In this document: piece after piece, positions 8,684 to 17,000 of the stretch
How the letters are laid out: every line of letters begins with the position of its first letter
Numbering within the stretch: position 1 is the stretch's first letter
Assembly: GCA_965261105.1 (NCBI GenBank)
Contig: CBDHCM010000006.1
Coordinates: 620,001-684,000, forward strand
Origin: Aldehydirespirator sp965261105
GTDB lineage: Bacteria > Actinomycetota > Acidimicrobiia > Acidimicrobiales > Aldehydirespiratoraceae
Length of the DNA stretch: 64,000 bases
Direction of reading: 5' to 3'
Notes under the pieces: model-generated
What the model was told of the DNA's origin: nothing
The model's input: only the letters and a program-made list of their open reading frames with translations
Databases searched by the model: none
Program-made: the position numbers and the translations under genes

Positions 8684-9427
8684 ATGAACCTGGCGGATCC
8701 CATCGGTCTGCGGGCCTTCCCGATCCACACCCCGGCCTCGGCGGGGTATGTGGCCGCGGTGGACCGGGCCCGGGCCGGCCTGCGATCCGAGGGCTGCGCG
8801 GTGCTGGGCGGCTTCGTGCGACCGGAGGCCGTGGCCAAGCTGAACGACGAGGTTGTCGCCCGCAAGCACGCCACCCACTACTCCACGCAGGTCATCAACC
8901 CGTACTTCCACACATCGTTCAACCCGGACTACCCGCCCGAGCATCCGGTGAACACCTTCATCGAGCGCTCCAGCGGCTTCATTCCCGGCGACGCCTGGGA
9001 TCCCTGCTGCGCCACCGAAACGCTCTTCAGGGCGCCGGAGGTGGCCCGCTTCATCGCCGACTGCCTGGAGATTCCGGCCTTGTACTGCTACGGCGACCTG
9101 CAGATCTTCCGGGGCCGCCACTCGCTGCACCGGGTCACCCGGGTGGGTGCCGGGTCCCCGCCCCGCCACGCCGCCATATTCGCCTACACGTTGGAGCCGG
9201 GGGTTGTCGGCCGGGTTGAGCGCACCCTCCAACTCTTCGGCCGGGTGCTTCCCGAGCACGAGGAGGCCGCACAGCGGGGTGTTCAATGCCTTCGGCCGGG
9301 TGTTCGATGCCTTCGGCGCGCTGGGTTCAAATCTGTGGCACGAGGGTTCCGGTGCGCGTTCGGCGTGCGAGAGCCTCGCTCGAGCGGCCGAACGTTGCTC
9401 AACACCCGGCCACACCCGCGTTCTTGA
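8684..9427 (+). pseudogene. PhyH-type 2-oxoglutarate dioxygenase remnant with lost iron-site segment
   Basis: The first 130 residues resemble phytanoyl-CoA dioxygenase-like proteins (GCAVLGGFVRPEAVAKLNDE). They jump directly from ALYCYG to DLQIFRGRHSLHRVT, which is the late part of the fold with the distal histidine. The stretch holding the HxD iron motif is absent, so an in-frame internal deletion is likely. The C-terminal frame after LPEHEEAAQ degenerates into near-duplicate bases (GTGTTCAATGCCTTCGGC and GTGTTCGATGCCTTCGGC) and runs into the opposite-strand FAD gene. The product should not bind iron. Family assignment rests on motif memory, not a search. Confidence 0.65.
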
Positions 9428-10571
9428 AATGGTTGTCGCTGGTGCCGATGGCCACGTAGAAGCCGTCGAGGTCGGTGCGGTCATAGATGGGGATCCAGTC
9501 GTCGCTCACGTCGTAGAGGTCGACCACGCCCTTGCGCTCGTGGGGCACGCCCAGCGACGGCAGGCGCCGGTTGAGCCGCAGCACCTGCGCCTCCCACTGC
9601 TCGGCGCTGAGCCGCTGGTCGTAGTGGTCGGGGTCCACCCAGTCCTGGGGGTCGCAGCGGGGGTCGGTGCTGCCCACCAGGATGTGGTTGCCGGTCTCGG
9701 GACGGAAGTAGATGCCGTTGTCGTCGTCGGCGATGTTGAAGCCGTCACGCTCGTAGTTGAACTCGGCCGGACCCGGGGCGTGGTGAACCTCATGGCGCAG
9801 CGCCCGGGTCTTGATGTTCATCGACTCGTAGACGCCGGCCATCTGGTTGATCAGATACGAGTGCGGGCCGGCCACGTTGACCACCACCGGCGCGGCCACG
9901 CTCGAGCCGCCGTCGAGAGTCACGCCGGCCACTCGGCCGCCGGCGCGGCTGATGGCGGTGACCGAGGTGGCGAAGCGGAACTCGGCGCCGGCAGCCTCCG
10001 CGGCCCGCTGCAGGTTGTGGGTGGTGAGCTGCGGGTCGCTCACGTAGCCCGCCTCGGGGGTGAACACCGCTCCGGGCAGCTGCTCGGTCGGGTCCGCCCA
10101 GAAGTCTGGGTCGTCGGGCCGCTTGGGCGGGCCGAACACGCCCGCGTCGACGACCGGCATCCGGCGGATCAGCTCGTCGGTGGACCACTCCTCGTAGGCC
10201 ACGCCGACGGCGTCGAAGTGGGGGAGCACCTTCAGGTAGTGGCCGCCGGGATCCTTGAGGGTGGCCATCCCGCACTGCTTGTACTCGATGATGCCCAGCT
10301 CGTCGGGGGCCTCGAGGTATGCGGGCCACTGCAGCCAGTACTGCAGTCCCTCGTAGGCCATGGCCACGCCGGTGTAGGTGGAGTAGGTGAAGCGCACGAT
10401 GGCGCACGAGTTGACGGTCGAGCCGAACCCGGCGGCGGCCAGCTTGTCCACGCACAGCACCCGCCGGCCCCGCCGCCCCAGTTCGAAGGCGGTCGCCGCG
10501 CCGATCACCCCTGCGCCGATCACCACCGCGTCAAAGCCGTTGCTGCGGCTGCGGACGAGGTCAGTTGCCAC
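9399..10571 (-). CDS. DAO-family FAD oxidoreductase (sarcosine/dimethylglycine type), C-terminus lost
   Basis: A 390-residue flavoprotein with the dinucleotide motif VVIGAGVIGAATAFELG at residues 15-31. It is of the sarcosine oxidase/dimethylglycine dehydrogenase-like group that oxidises N-methylated amines. It stops just after GTSDNHFKNAGVAGC, whereas relatives continue for a few tens of residues that complete the FAD site. The end overlaps the decayed end of the convergent dioxygenase gene, so one deletion may have removed both 3' ends. The GTG start at 10571 overlaps the last micro-ORF of a ladder coming from the alcohol dehydrogenase gene, so the two enzymes were co-transcribed. Activity is doubtful. 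Confidence 0.75.
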   Translation of the reverse strand: MATDLVRSRSNGFDAVVIGAGVIGAATAFELGRRGRRVLCVDKLAAAGFGSTVNSCAIVRFTYSTYTGVAMAYEGLQYWLQWPAYLEAPDELGIIEYKQCGMATLKDPGGHYLKVLPHFDAVGVAYEEWSTDELIRRMPVVDAGVFGPPKRPDDPDFWADPTEQLPGAVFTPEAGYVSDPQLTTHNLQRAAEAAGAEFRFATSVTAISRAGGRVAGVTLDGGSSVAAPVVVNVAGPHSYLINQMAGVYESMNIKTRALRHEVHHAPGPAEFNYERDGFNIADDDNGIYFRPETGNHILVGSTDPRCDPQDWVDPDHYDQRLSAEQWEAQVLRLNRRLPSLGVPHERKGVVDLYDVSDDWIPIYDRTDLDGFYVAIGTSDNHFKNAGVAGC

Positions 10572-10693
10572 GCCGGCGCTCGTTGCGCGTGTCGTAGCCG
10601 TTGCCCGTGTAGCCGAGACGGTCAGTTGCCACGGTGGCGCTCGCCTCGCATGTCGTAGCCGTTGCCGCGGTCGCCGGTGTGGTCAGATGCCAC
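10561..10693 (-). repeat. 61-bp junction duplication: two coupled 23-codon micro-ORFs
   Basis: Between the dehydrogenase stop and the FAD gene start lie two repeat units that form ORFs at 10693-10622 and 10632-10561. Both run GTG to TGA, are 23 codons long, and overlap their neighbours by 11 bases (GTGGCAACTGA or its GTGGCATCTGA variant). Each peptide is chimeric: its start (VATD/VASD) copies the FAD protein start, and its end (DMRGERHRGN or DTRNERRRGN) copies the dehydrogenase C-terminus (DMRGERQRGI). This is what a tandem duplication of the gene junction would produce. Confidence 0.85.
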
Positions 10694-11888
10694 GCTGGCG
10701 CTCGCCTCGCATGTCGAAGGCGATCTTGACCGCACCGCGGCGCCCCGCCTCGGCTGCGTGGCCCAGGGCGTCGGCGTAGCGGTCGAGCGGGTACAGGGCC
10801 GACACGAGCCGGTCGAAGGCGATCTTGCCGGCGAGTTCCACGGCCAGATCGAAGCTGGTGGTGAGCCGGCCGTCGGAGCGCACCTCGGTGCCGTAGGCGT
10901 AGCACCCCACCAGCTCAGCCTCCCGGTGCCACAGGCCGGTCAACTCGACCGTGACCGTGGCCGGCATCCCCAGCATCACGACCCTGCCCCTCGGCCGGCA
11001 CAGCGACAGCGCCTCGGCCAGCGAGGCCGACGAGCCCACCGCGTCGATGACCACGTCCGCACCCCCCGAGACGTGGTCTCCGACCATGAACGATCTCGTG
11101 GCCCGGCGAACGGCCCGCTTCAGCTCGCCGGGTTCCACGGCCGCGTCGGCGCCGAACTCCAGCGCCAGCGCCCGCTGGGTCGAGTACCGGGCTCCGACCA
11201 TTATCGACGCCGGCTCGGTGAGGCCCCGCAGGGCGGCCACCGCCACCAGCCCCATGGTCCCGGCCCCGACCACGGCCACGGTGTCGCCCGGCCGGGCGCC
11301 GGAGCGCAGCGCGGCGTGCACGCCCCCCGCCACCGGCTCGATCATCACGGCCAGCTCGTCGCTCATCCAGTCGGGGACGTCGTGGAGCTGCGAGGCGTGC
11401 GCCACCAGCTCGGTGGACCAGCCGCCGCCGGTGGACTTGCAGAAGCCGGTCTGCAGCCCCGGCAACAGGTGGCCGCTCATCAGGTGCCGGTAGTCGTCGC
11501 CGTCGCCGGGCGCGGCCCCCGGGTAGGGCAGGTCGAAGCCGCGGGCCGCGTGCCCCAGCACCGGCTCCACGATCACCCGGCGCCCGTCGGCGGTGTCGGC
11601 CACGATCTCGTGGCCGGGCACGAACGGGAACGACACGTAGTCCTCGAAGTAGCGCGCCGAGCGGCCGTCGATGGTGGCCAGGTCCGAGCCGCAGATGCCG
11701 GTGAGCCTCGGGTAGACCCGCTGCCAGTCCTCGCCGGGCAGTTCGGGCGGATCGTCGTCGATCAGCTTGAGCGGCCCCCACACCGCCCCCGCTCCGGGCC
11801 GCAGCCGCGACGCCAGCGCCGCGACCGCGTAGCGGGCCTCCTGGCGCGAGAAGCGCAGTGCCTTCACGCCCAGCGATGGTATCGACAT
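10683..11888 (-). CDS. Zinc-type alcohol dehydrogenase (MDR family)
   Basis: A 401-residue medium-chain dehydrogenase/reductase. LTGICGSDL and VPGHEIV carry the catalytic zinc Cys and His-Glu, and VAVVGAGTMGLVAVAAL is the NAD(P) Rossmann motif. The late CYAYGTEV region is typical of threonine/glucose dehydrogenase-like relatives. Start ATG at 11888 (MSIPSLGVKALRF) is preferred to an upstream start at 11945 because homology begins there. Substrate is unknown. The neighbouring flavoprotein suggests catabolism of a small polyol or methylated amine. The gene is transcribed with the FAD gene through the micro-ORF ladder. Confidence 0.85.
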   Translation of the reverse strand: MSIPSLGVKALRFSRQEARYAVAALASRLRPGAGAVWGPLKLIDDDPPELPGEDWQRVYPRLTGICGSDLATIDGRSARYFEDYVSFPFVPGHEIVADTADGRRVIVEPVLGHAARGFDLPYPGAAPGDGDDYRHLMSGHLLPGLQTGFCKSTGGGWSTELVAHASQLHDVPDWMSDELAVMIEPVAGGVHAALRSGARPGDTVAVVGAGTMGLVAVAALRGLTEPASIMVGARYSTQRALALEFGADAAVEPGELKRAVRRATRSFMVGDHVSGGADVVIDAVGSSASLAEALSLCRPRGRVVMLGMPATVTVELTGLWHREAELVGCYAYGTEVRSDGRLTTSFDLAVELAGKIAFDRLVSALYPLDRYADALGHAAEAGRRGAVKIAFDMRGERQRGI

Positions 11889-12020
11889 GGACCCTAGAAC
11901 CGCGGCTGCGCCGCGCGCCGACGCCTTGCCGGTGGTCTCACGCATTCCGAACCTCAGTGGGTGGCTCAGTCTTGTGGAATGGAAAATTCATTTAACTCAT
12001 GTAAACACATTGTAATCTCA

Positions 12021-12033
12021 TAATATCGGAGGG
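12021..12033 (+). promoter_or_regulatory. -10 box directly upstream of a GTG start
   Basis: TAATAT (12021-12026) lies in an AT-rich patch and ends six bases before the GTG at 12033, so the transcript would begin at or next to the start codon. The GGAGG at 12028 touches the GTG and cannot serve it. A GTG at 12045 is the alternative start. Confidence 0.4.
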
Positions 12034-12269
12034 TGGATATCGACGTGAGCGCTCGCAGGCACGGTGTCGGGGATGAGGACATGATGCATGCAGTGCGCTA
12101 CCACTGGAGGAGTCTCAGAACGAGGGATCCGGCAGTCACCGTGTTCATCGGGCCATCGACCGCGGCCGAGCCGCTGGAGGTCGGGGTCGTTCAGGACGAG
12201 CAGGGCACCGCTATCATCCACGCAATGAGGGCGCGTCGAAGATTCTTGGCGCACGGGAGGTACGGATGA
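12033..12269 (+). CDS. Small toxin-like protein of a possible toxin-antitoxin pair
   Basis: A 78-residue basic protein with SARRHGVGDEDMMHAVR near the start and VIHAM-like IIHAMRARRRFL at the end. I recall this layout in small actinobacterial proteins paired with a short acidic partner, but cannot name a family. Its stop overlaps the ATG of a 57-residue gene downstream. The pairing and sizes resemble type II toxin-antitoxin modules such as BrnTA. Function is inferred. Confidence 0.6.
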   Translation: MDIDVSARRHGVGDEDMMHAVRYHWRSLRTRDPAVTVFIGPSTAAEPLEVGVVQDEQGTAIIHAMRARRRFLAHGRYG

Positions 12270-12439
12270 GCAAGACCCGCGCCGAGCGGCTAGAGGCCTT
12301 CGACACGTGGGCAGAGCACGTGAAGCCCGAAGATCTCATGGAAGCCGATCCCGGTGTCGTGCAAGAGATCCTCTCAACGGTCGAGGGTCGACAAGAGTCC
12401 GCCGAGGAGATCACGACAGTCCCGCCCGCCCCGGCCTAG
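12266..12439 (+). CDS. Small acidic protein, antitoxin-like partner
   Basis: ATG at 12266 overlaps the upstream stop (GATGA) and opens 57 residues, MSKTRAERLEAFDTWAEHVK through a TAG at 12437. It is acidic and helical, with a charged middle (KPEDLMEADPGVVQEIL). The size, charge and coupled translation fit the antitoxin of the preceding gene. No DNA-binding motif is obvious. Confidence 0.6.
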   Translation: MSKTRAERLEAFDTWAEHVKPEDLMEADPGVVQEILSTVEGRQESAEEITTVPPAPA

Positions 12440-12468
12440 CTCGGAGGGCGCACAGGTGGGAAGGGTTA

Positions 12469-12624
12469 TTACGTCACGGGGATGCCGCGGGCTTCGAAGT
12501 TGGCCGGGTTGGTGAACCCGTGGTTGTCGCGGTCGTTGATCAGTCTGCGGGCTTCGGTTCCGAGGGTCGGGTCATCAGACAGCCACCACAGCAGCGTGTG
12601 GGTGTCGAGCAGCAGCCGTCTCAC
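12469..12624 (-). pseudogene. VapC (PIN-domain) toxin remnant
   Basis: GTG at 12624 begins RRLLLDTHTLLWWLSDDPTL, the classic first strand of VapC PIN toxins with the first catalytic Asp. After only about 35 residues it switches to a short tail (FEARGIPVT) and a stop, giving 51 residues instead of about 125-130. The tail resembles a PIN-toxin C-terminus, so the middle may have been deleted in frame. It overlaps the antitoxin remnant stop by GTGA. Confidence 0.65.
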
Positions 12625-12800
12625 GAGGCGCCGGCGGCCGCGCCGTCTCCGCCGGCTGTGGGACCGAAGAGCTCGCCATCGTTTTCGCCCTCGTAGAACG
12701 AGTCGATCACGTCCCGTGGCGTGTCGTCGAAGTCGGGGGCGATCCAGACCTTGCCCTTCCAGAGCCCCGGTACCCGAGGCGGCCGCGCCGCGCCCAACGA
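12621..12800 (-). pseudogene. Phd/VapB-type antitoxin remnant, N-terminus missing
   Basis: The open frame reads RPPRVPGLWKGKVWIAPDFD then DTPRDVIDSFYEGE, the C-terminal toxin-binding arm common in Phd-type antitoxins. The DNA-binding N-terminal 40-50 residues are missing; an in-frame stop lies at 12801-12803. It is followed by the VapC remnant with a GTGA overlap, so the operon order is preserved in decay. Confidence 0.65.
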
Positions 12801-13034
12801 TCAGCGCCCGCCGAGCGGTGGTGCTCTAGGAGTGCGCGATCCGGGTCAACGCCGTCGCGCCCGGGCCGGTTCCGGCCCGACGGGTCGTGGATCTCCGGCG
12901 AGCTGCGGGAGTGCGGCCCGCAGTTGTGCGGCTGGGTCGCCGGGCCGAGGGTGGCTTGTCACCGGATAGCGGAGGCCTCCGTCGACCGCTGAGACGACCG
13001 GGCCGCGGCCCGGCCCCCAGGCTCCGACGGCGGG
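12801..13034. other. Degenerate region without an intact gene
   Basis: No convincing gene. On the plus strand at about 12839-12874 the codons read IRVNAVAPGPVP, which matches the conserved cofactor-proximal segment of short-chain dehydrogenases. The match dissolves on both sides. It looks like scar DNA between two decayed mobile or toxin loci. Confidence 0.4.
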
Positions 13035-13505
13035 TCAGGTGCCGGGGCCGCTCGCCCGACTCCGCCTTCGAGCACCAGCTTGAAGCCGTCGAGCGCCCGC
13101 CGGTGGTCCCCCTGGTCGTGGGACAGCCCGTCGGTGAGGCCGATCGTGAACGCTTGGATGCAGGCGAGCATCCCTGGCGTCGGCCACCAGCCTGCGGGCC
13201 AGACGCCGCGTCAGCCGTCCCTCGAACTCGGGATGGTCCTCGAGATGGCGCTCACCGCAGTTGTCGCACGCGAACCGGCGCCGATGACACACCAGCGTCG
13301 TGGGACGCCCCGAAACCTCCAGATCCCGCACCTTACGCCGACGGCGGCCATGCACCCGCCGACAGCAGAAACCGCACGCCGCGCAGCGCGGCCGCCTCAC
13401 CGTCGACTAGACCTCCACAACCAGCTCGCCGGGTGTGTCCACCGGCACCGCCAACACACGGATCTGACGCTGGTGAAACCGCACTGACATAGCATCCGAA
13501 GCCAT
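13035..13505 (-). pseudogene. ISL3-type transposase N-terminal remnant
   Basis: From an ATG at 13505 the frame encodes VRFHQRQIRVLAVPVDTPGE, then an in-frame TAG. It continues with RPRCAACGFCCRRVHGRRRR, KVRDLEVSGRP and RRFACDNC. That zinc-finger layout (two CxxC pairs and a VSGRP strand) is the N-terminus of ISL3-family transposases. Only about 140 residues remain and the catalytic domain is absent, so the element is dead. No terminal repeats are visible. Confidence 0.6.
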
Positions 13506-13739
13506 CGGGGCCCTCCTGGACCGCGATCAGGACAATCACTGATTCCAGCAGGGCCTCGCCCCCCGCTCAGGGACCCTCAACCACCCCGCTCCCTCCCCTC
13601 GTTTTCGCTAAGGCTCCAAAGGTTTCAATCAATTCCCACTCCTTTAGGTTGTTATTGTCTCATCACATTGCCATGATGGTACGACAATCACATGAAACAG
13701 CACTACACATCTTGTGCTGCAACCCAAAGGAGGGTGTCA

Positions 13740-14015
13740 ATGGCTGGTGACATGCTGGTGATGTCGAAGTCGCAGATGGAGCAGCTCGCGGTGATCTTCG
13801 CCCGGCAGAAGGAGACGGCGGAGGGGGTGATAAGCGCCATCGGCGCCGGCATCGACGGCACCACATGGCAGGGGGCCAGGGCCGACCGGTTCAGGCAGCT
13901 CTGGGAGAGCGAGTTCCGCCCCAACATGCGGGCGCTGTGCGACGCGCTGGGGGAGCACTCAGCGTTTATCACCGCCGAGCTCCAGGCGGGCATGAGCGCG
14001 CTCGACACGATCTGA
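13740..14015 (+). CDS. WXG100-family (ESAT-6-like) secreted protein
   Basis: A 91-residue helical-hairpin protein with the central turn TTWQGARADRFRQLW, which carries the W-x-G motif. These small proteins form dimers that are exported by type VII secretion. ATG at 13740 is chosen because AAAGGAGG (13726-13733) lies six bases upstream; an upstream start at 13692 has no ribosome site. A YxxxD/E-type C-terminal export signal is not obvious. It lies 51 bases upstream of a type VII-type ATPase gene, forming a two-gene operon. Confidence 0.82.
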   Translation: MAGDMLVMSKSQMEQLAVIFARQKETAEGVISAIGAGIDGTTWQGARADRFRQLWESEFRPNMRALCDALGEHSAFITAELQAGMSALDTI

Positions 14016-14066
14016 CCGCAGCGACGGCGGCCGGGACCGCCGCATCTAGGCAAGGACAGCAGGCCG

Positions 14067-17000
14067 GTGCGGATCCGACACTGTTGCGACGGCGCGGAAC
14101 GGATTGTGGAGATCGACTCCCGCCTCGAGGACTACACCGTGGCGGATCTGGCCGCGGCTCTCAACTGCCAACTCGATGAAGCCGGCGACGGCGCGGCGGC
14201 TGGCGTCAGCATCGACGGAAGCTGGCACAGTCCCGAGACCCCCCTGTCGTCGGTCCCGATCTGGGAGGGGGCGCTGCTCGAGATCGCTCCCGGCTCCGGG
14301 CAGTCCCGCTCCCAGTCGCCCCATCAGCAGGCCGGGCCGCCACCAGCGGGATCGAGTCCCGGCCGGGTGCTGGTGGTGACGGCCGGCCTGCGAGCGGGCA
14401 CCCGCCTCTCGCCGCCCCCGAGGGGCTCCTGGGTGATCGGTCGCTCGCAGGGTTGCGACATGGTGCTCGACGACCCCGCAGTCTCTCGCCGCCATGCCCG
14501 TGTGAGCACGGACGAGCCCGGTGGGCGAGCGGTCATCACCGATCTCAGCTCGTGCAACGGCACGGTCGTGGCGGGACGCGCCGTGACCGCCCCGACGCCG
14601 GTGCCGGCCCGAGCCACCGTCCGGCTCGGTGCCACCTGTCTCCAGTGGCGGATCGCGGTGGACGACGCTCCTGCGGCCGTGCGTGCCGGGCTGGGAGCCA
14701 CCGCGGGACGGATCCCGTTCAACCGCCCGCCTCGCCGCCGGCCCCCGACCGCGCCCGCGATGTTGCGGGTGCCCGCGGAGGCTCCGCCCCGGCCGGAGCC
14801 CGATCCCCTGTCGTGGGCGGGAATCGCCCTGCCGGTGGTGGCCGGGCTGGTGCTGGCTCTGGTGTGGAACCCGTTCATGGCCGTGTTCGCGGCCCTGGGC
14901 CCATTGATCACCATCGGCACCTGGCTGGAGCGGCGCCGGCGGACGGCCCGTACCCATCAGCGGGCCAGCGAGGAGGTGGCCAACCAGGTGAGGCGGTTCG
15001 TGGCCGCCCTGCCGGCGGAGCGGGCGGCCGAGCGCCGCAGGAGGGTGGCGCTGGTCCCCGACCTGGCCGAGCTGGTGCGACGCGCCGAGACTCCGTCGTT
15101 GCGCTGCTGGGAGCGTCGCCGCGGCGATCCCGACGCCATGCGGCTCGGCGTCGGCACCGCCGACGTGCCCTACTCGCCGCCGCTCGATGTGGACGGCAAG
15201 GGCGCCGCCGCGCCGGAGGCACTCGAAGCAATGCGAGCGCTTGAGCCGCTGCGCGATGTTCCGGTGGCGGTGTCGCTGACGCCTGGCGACGTTGTCGGCG
15301 TTGTCGGCCCGCTGCCCGCGGCCCGCGCCGTGGCCCGCGCCCTGGTGCTGCAAGCTGCGGTGCTCCACGGTCCGGCTGATCTGGCCATAGCCGGCCTGGT
15401 CCCCGGCAGGGCGGCGGAGTGGTCGTGGATGCGCTGGCTTCCCCACACCGCCGACGCGGCCGGCGGCGGTCCCGGCGCGCTGGTGGCCACGGAGCGCGAT
15501 GCCATGTCGGCGGCGGCCGAGACCGCGGCTGCGGACAGCGCGCCGCGGGTCCTGCTGGCGGTCATCGACGGCGTCGAGGCGCTGACCGGCCGCTCGGCGC
15601 CGGGCCGCGCACTGCTCACCCTGGCGCCCACGGCCGGGATCATCGTGACCACTGACGTATGCGATCTGCCCTCCAGCTGCACCACGATCGTGCAGGTCGA
15701 TCACGAGGCCGGAGGCCTGCGGCTGGTCGACCCGCGCTCCGCGGCGGTGATGGAGCCGCTCGTCGCGTGGGGCGTCACCATCGCGACCGCCAACCACGCT
15801 GCGGCGCGCCTGGCCCGCCTCGACGACCCCGAGCTCGGAGCGGGTCGCGCCAACCTGCCCGAATCGGTGTCCCTTGTCGACCTTCTGGGCGGCGAGCCGA
15901 CTCCAGAGTCGGTGGACAGGCGCTGGCACGCAACTCGGGGCACGGCCGATCTGCACGTGCCGATCGGCGCCGCCGCCGAGGGCCCGCTGGTGCTCGACCT
16001 CGTGGTCGATGGTCCCCATCTGCTGATCGGGGGCACCACAGGGTCGGGCAAGTCGGAACTGCTGCGCTCGCTGGTGGCCGGTCTGGCGCTGTCGGCGGAC
16101 CCCGACCACCTCGCCTTCGTGCTCATCGACTACAAGGGCGGGGCGGCCTTCGACCGCTGCGCGGAGATGCCGCACGTCGCCGGGATGGTCACCGACTTGG
16201 ACGACCGCCTGGCCGAGCGGGCGCTGGTGTGTCTGGAGGCCGAACTGCGCCACCGCGAGGAGCGTCTGCGGGCCGCGGGGGCCGAGGATCTCGCCGCGTT
16301 CCGGAACCGGACCGGGCTCGCAGCCGAGCCGCTTCCCCGTCTGGTCGTCGTGGTGGACGAGTTCGCCACGCTGGCCGCAGAGCTGCCGGAATTCCTGCAC
16401 TCGCTGGTGGGCATCGCCCAGCGGGGCCGGAGCCTGGGCGTCCACATGGTCCTGGCCACCCAGCGGCCGGCGGGGGTGGTGACCGACGACATCAGAGCCA
16501 ACACGTCGTGCCGGATCGCCCTGCGGGTGACGGACCGCCACGACTCCAACGATGTGATCGGCTCACCCGCCGCGGCCCGCATCCCCCGGCAGCGGCCCGG
16601 CCAGGCGCTGGCCCGCCTCGGCCCGGGTGAGCTGATCGCCTTCCAGTCGGCCCTGGTGACCGGCACCACGCCGGTGGGTTCCGCCGGCCTGCGCGTCGCG
16701 TCGGCCGAGGAGCCCTCGCGGCATGCCCGATCCGAACCGCGCCGCGACCGCGACCCGCGCCGCGACTCCGAACCGCGCCGCGACTCCGAGCCGCGCCGCG
16801 ACTCCGAACCGGGCCGCGACTCCGAACCGGGCCGCGACTCCGAGCCGGGCCGCGACCGCGAACCGGGCCGCGACTCCGAGCCGCGCCGCGACCCTGCAGG
16901 GCGCAGCGACTTGGACGCAGTGGTGGAGGCGGTGCGGGCCGCCCACCGGCGCCGGGGTGGTCGAGCGCCCCGCTCGCCGTGGCCCGCACCGCTGCCCTCC

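Noticed and set aside
12839..12874. Short-chain dehydrogenase gene
   Set aside because: Only twelve residues (IRVNAVAPGPVP) match; too short to call a gene, kept as a note in the degenerate region.
14046..16541. 831-codon open frame antisense to the FtsK-type ATPase
   Set aside because: High-GC shadow frame with no domain, rich in Arg/Gly/His, lying wholly inside a gene with clear motifs on the other strand.
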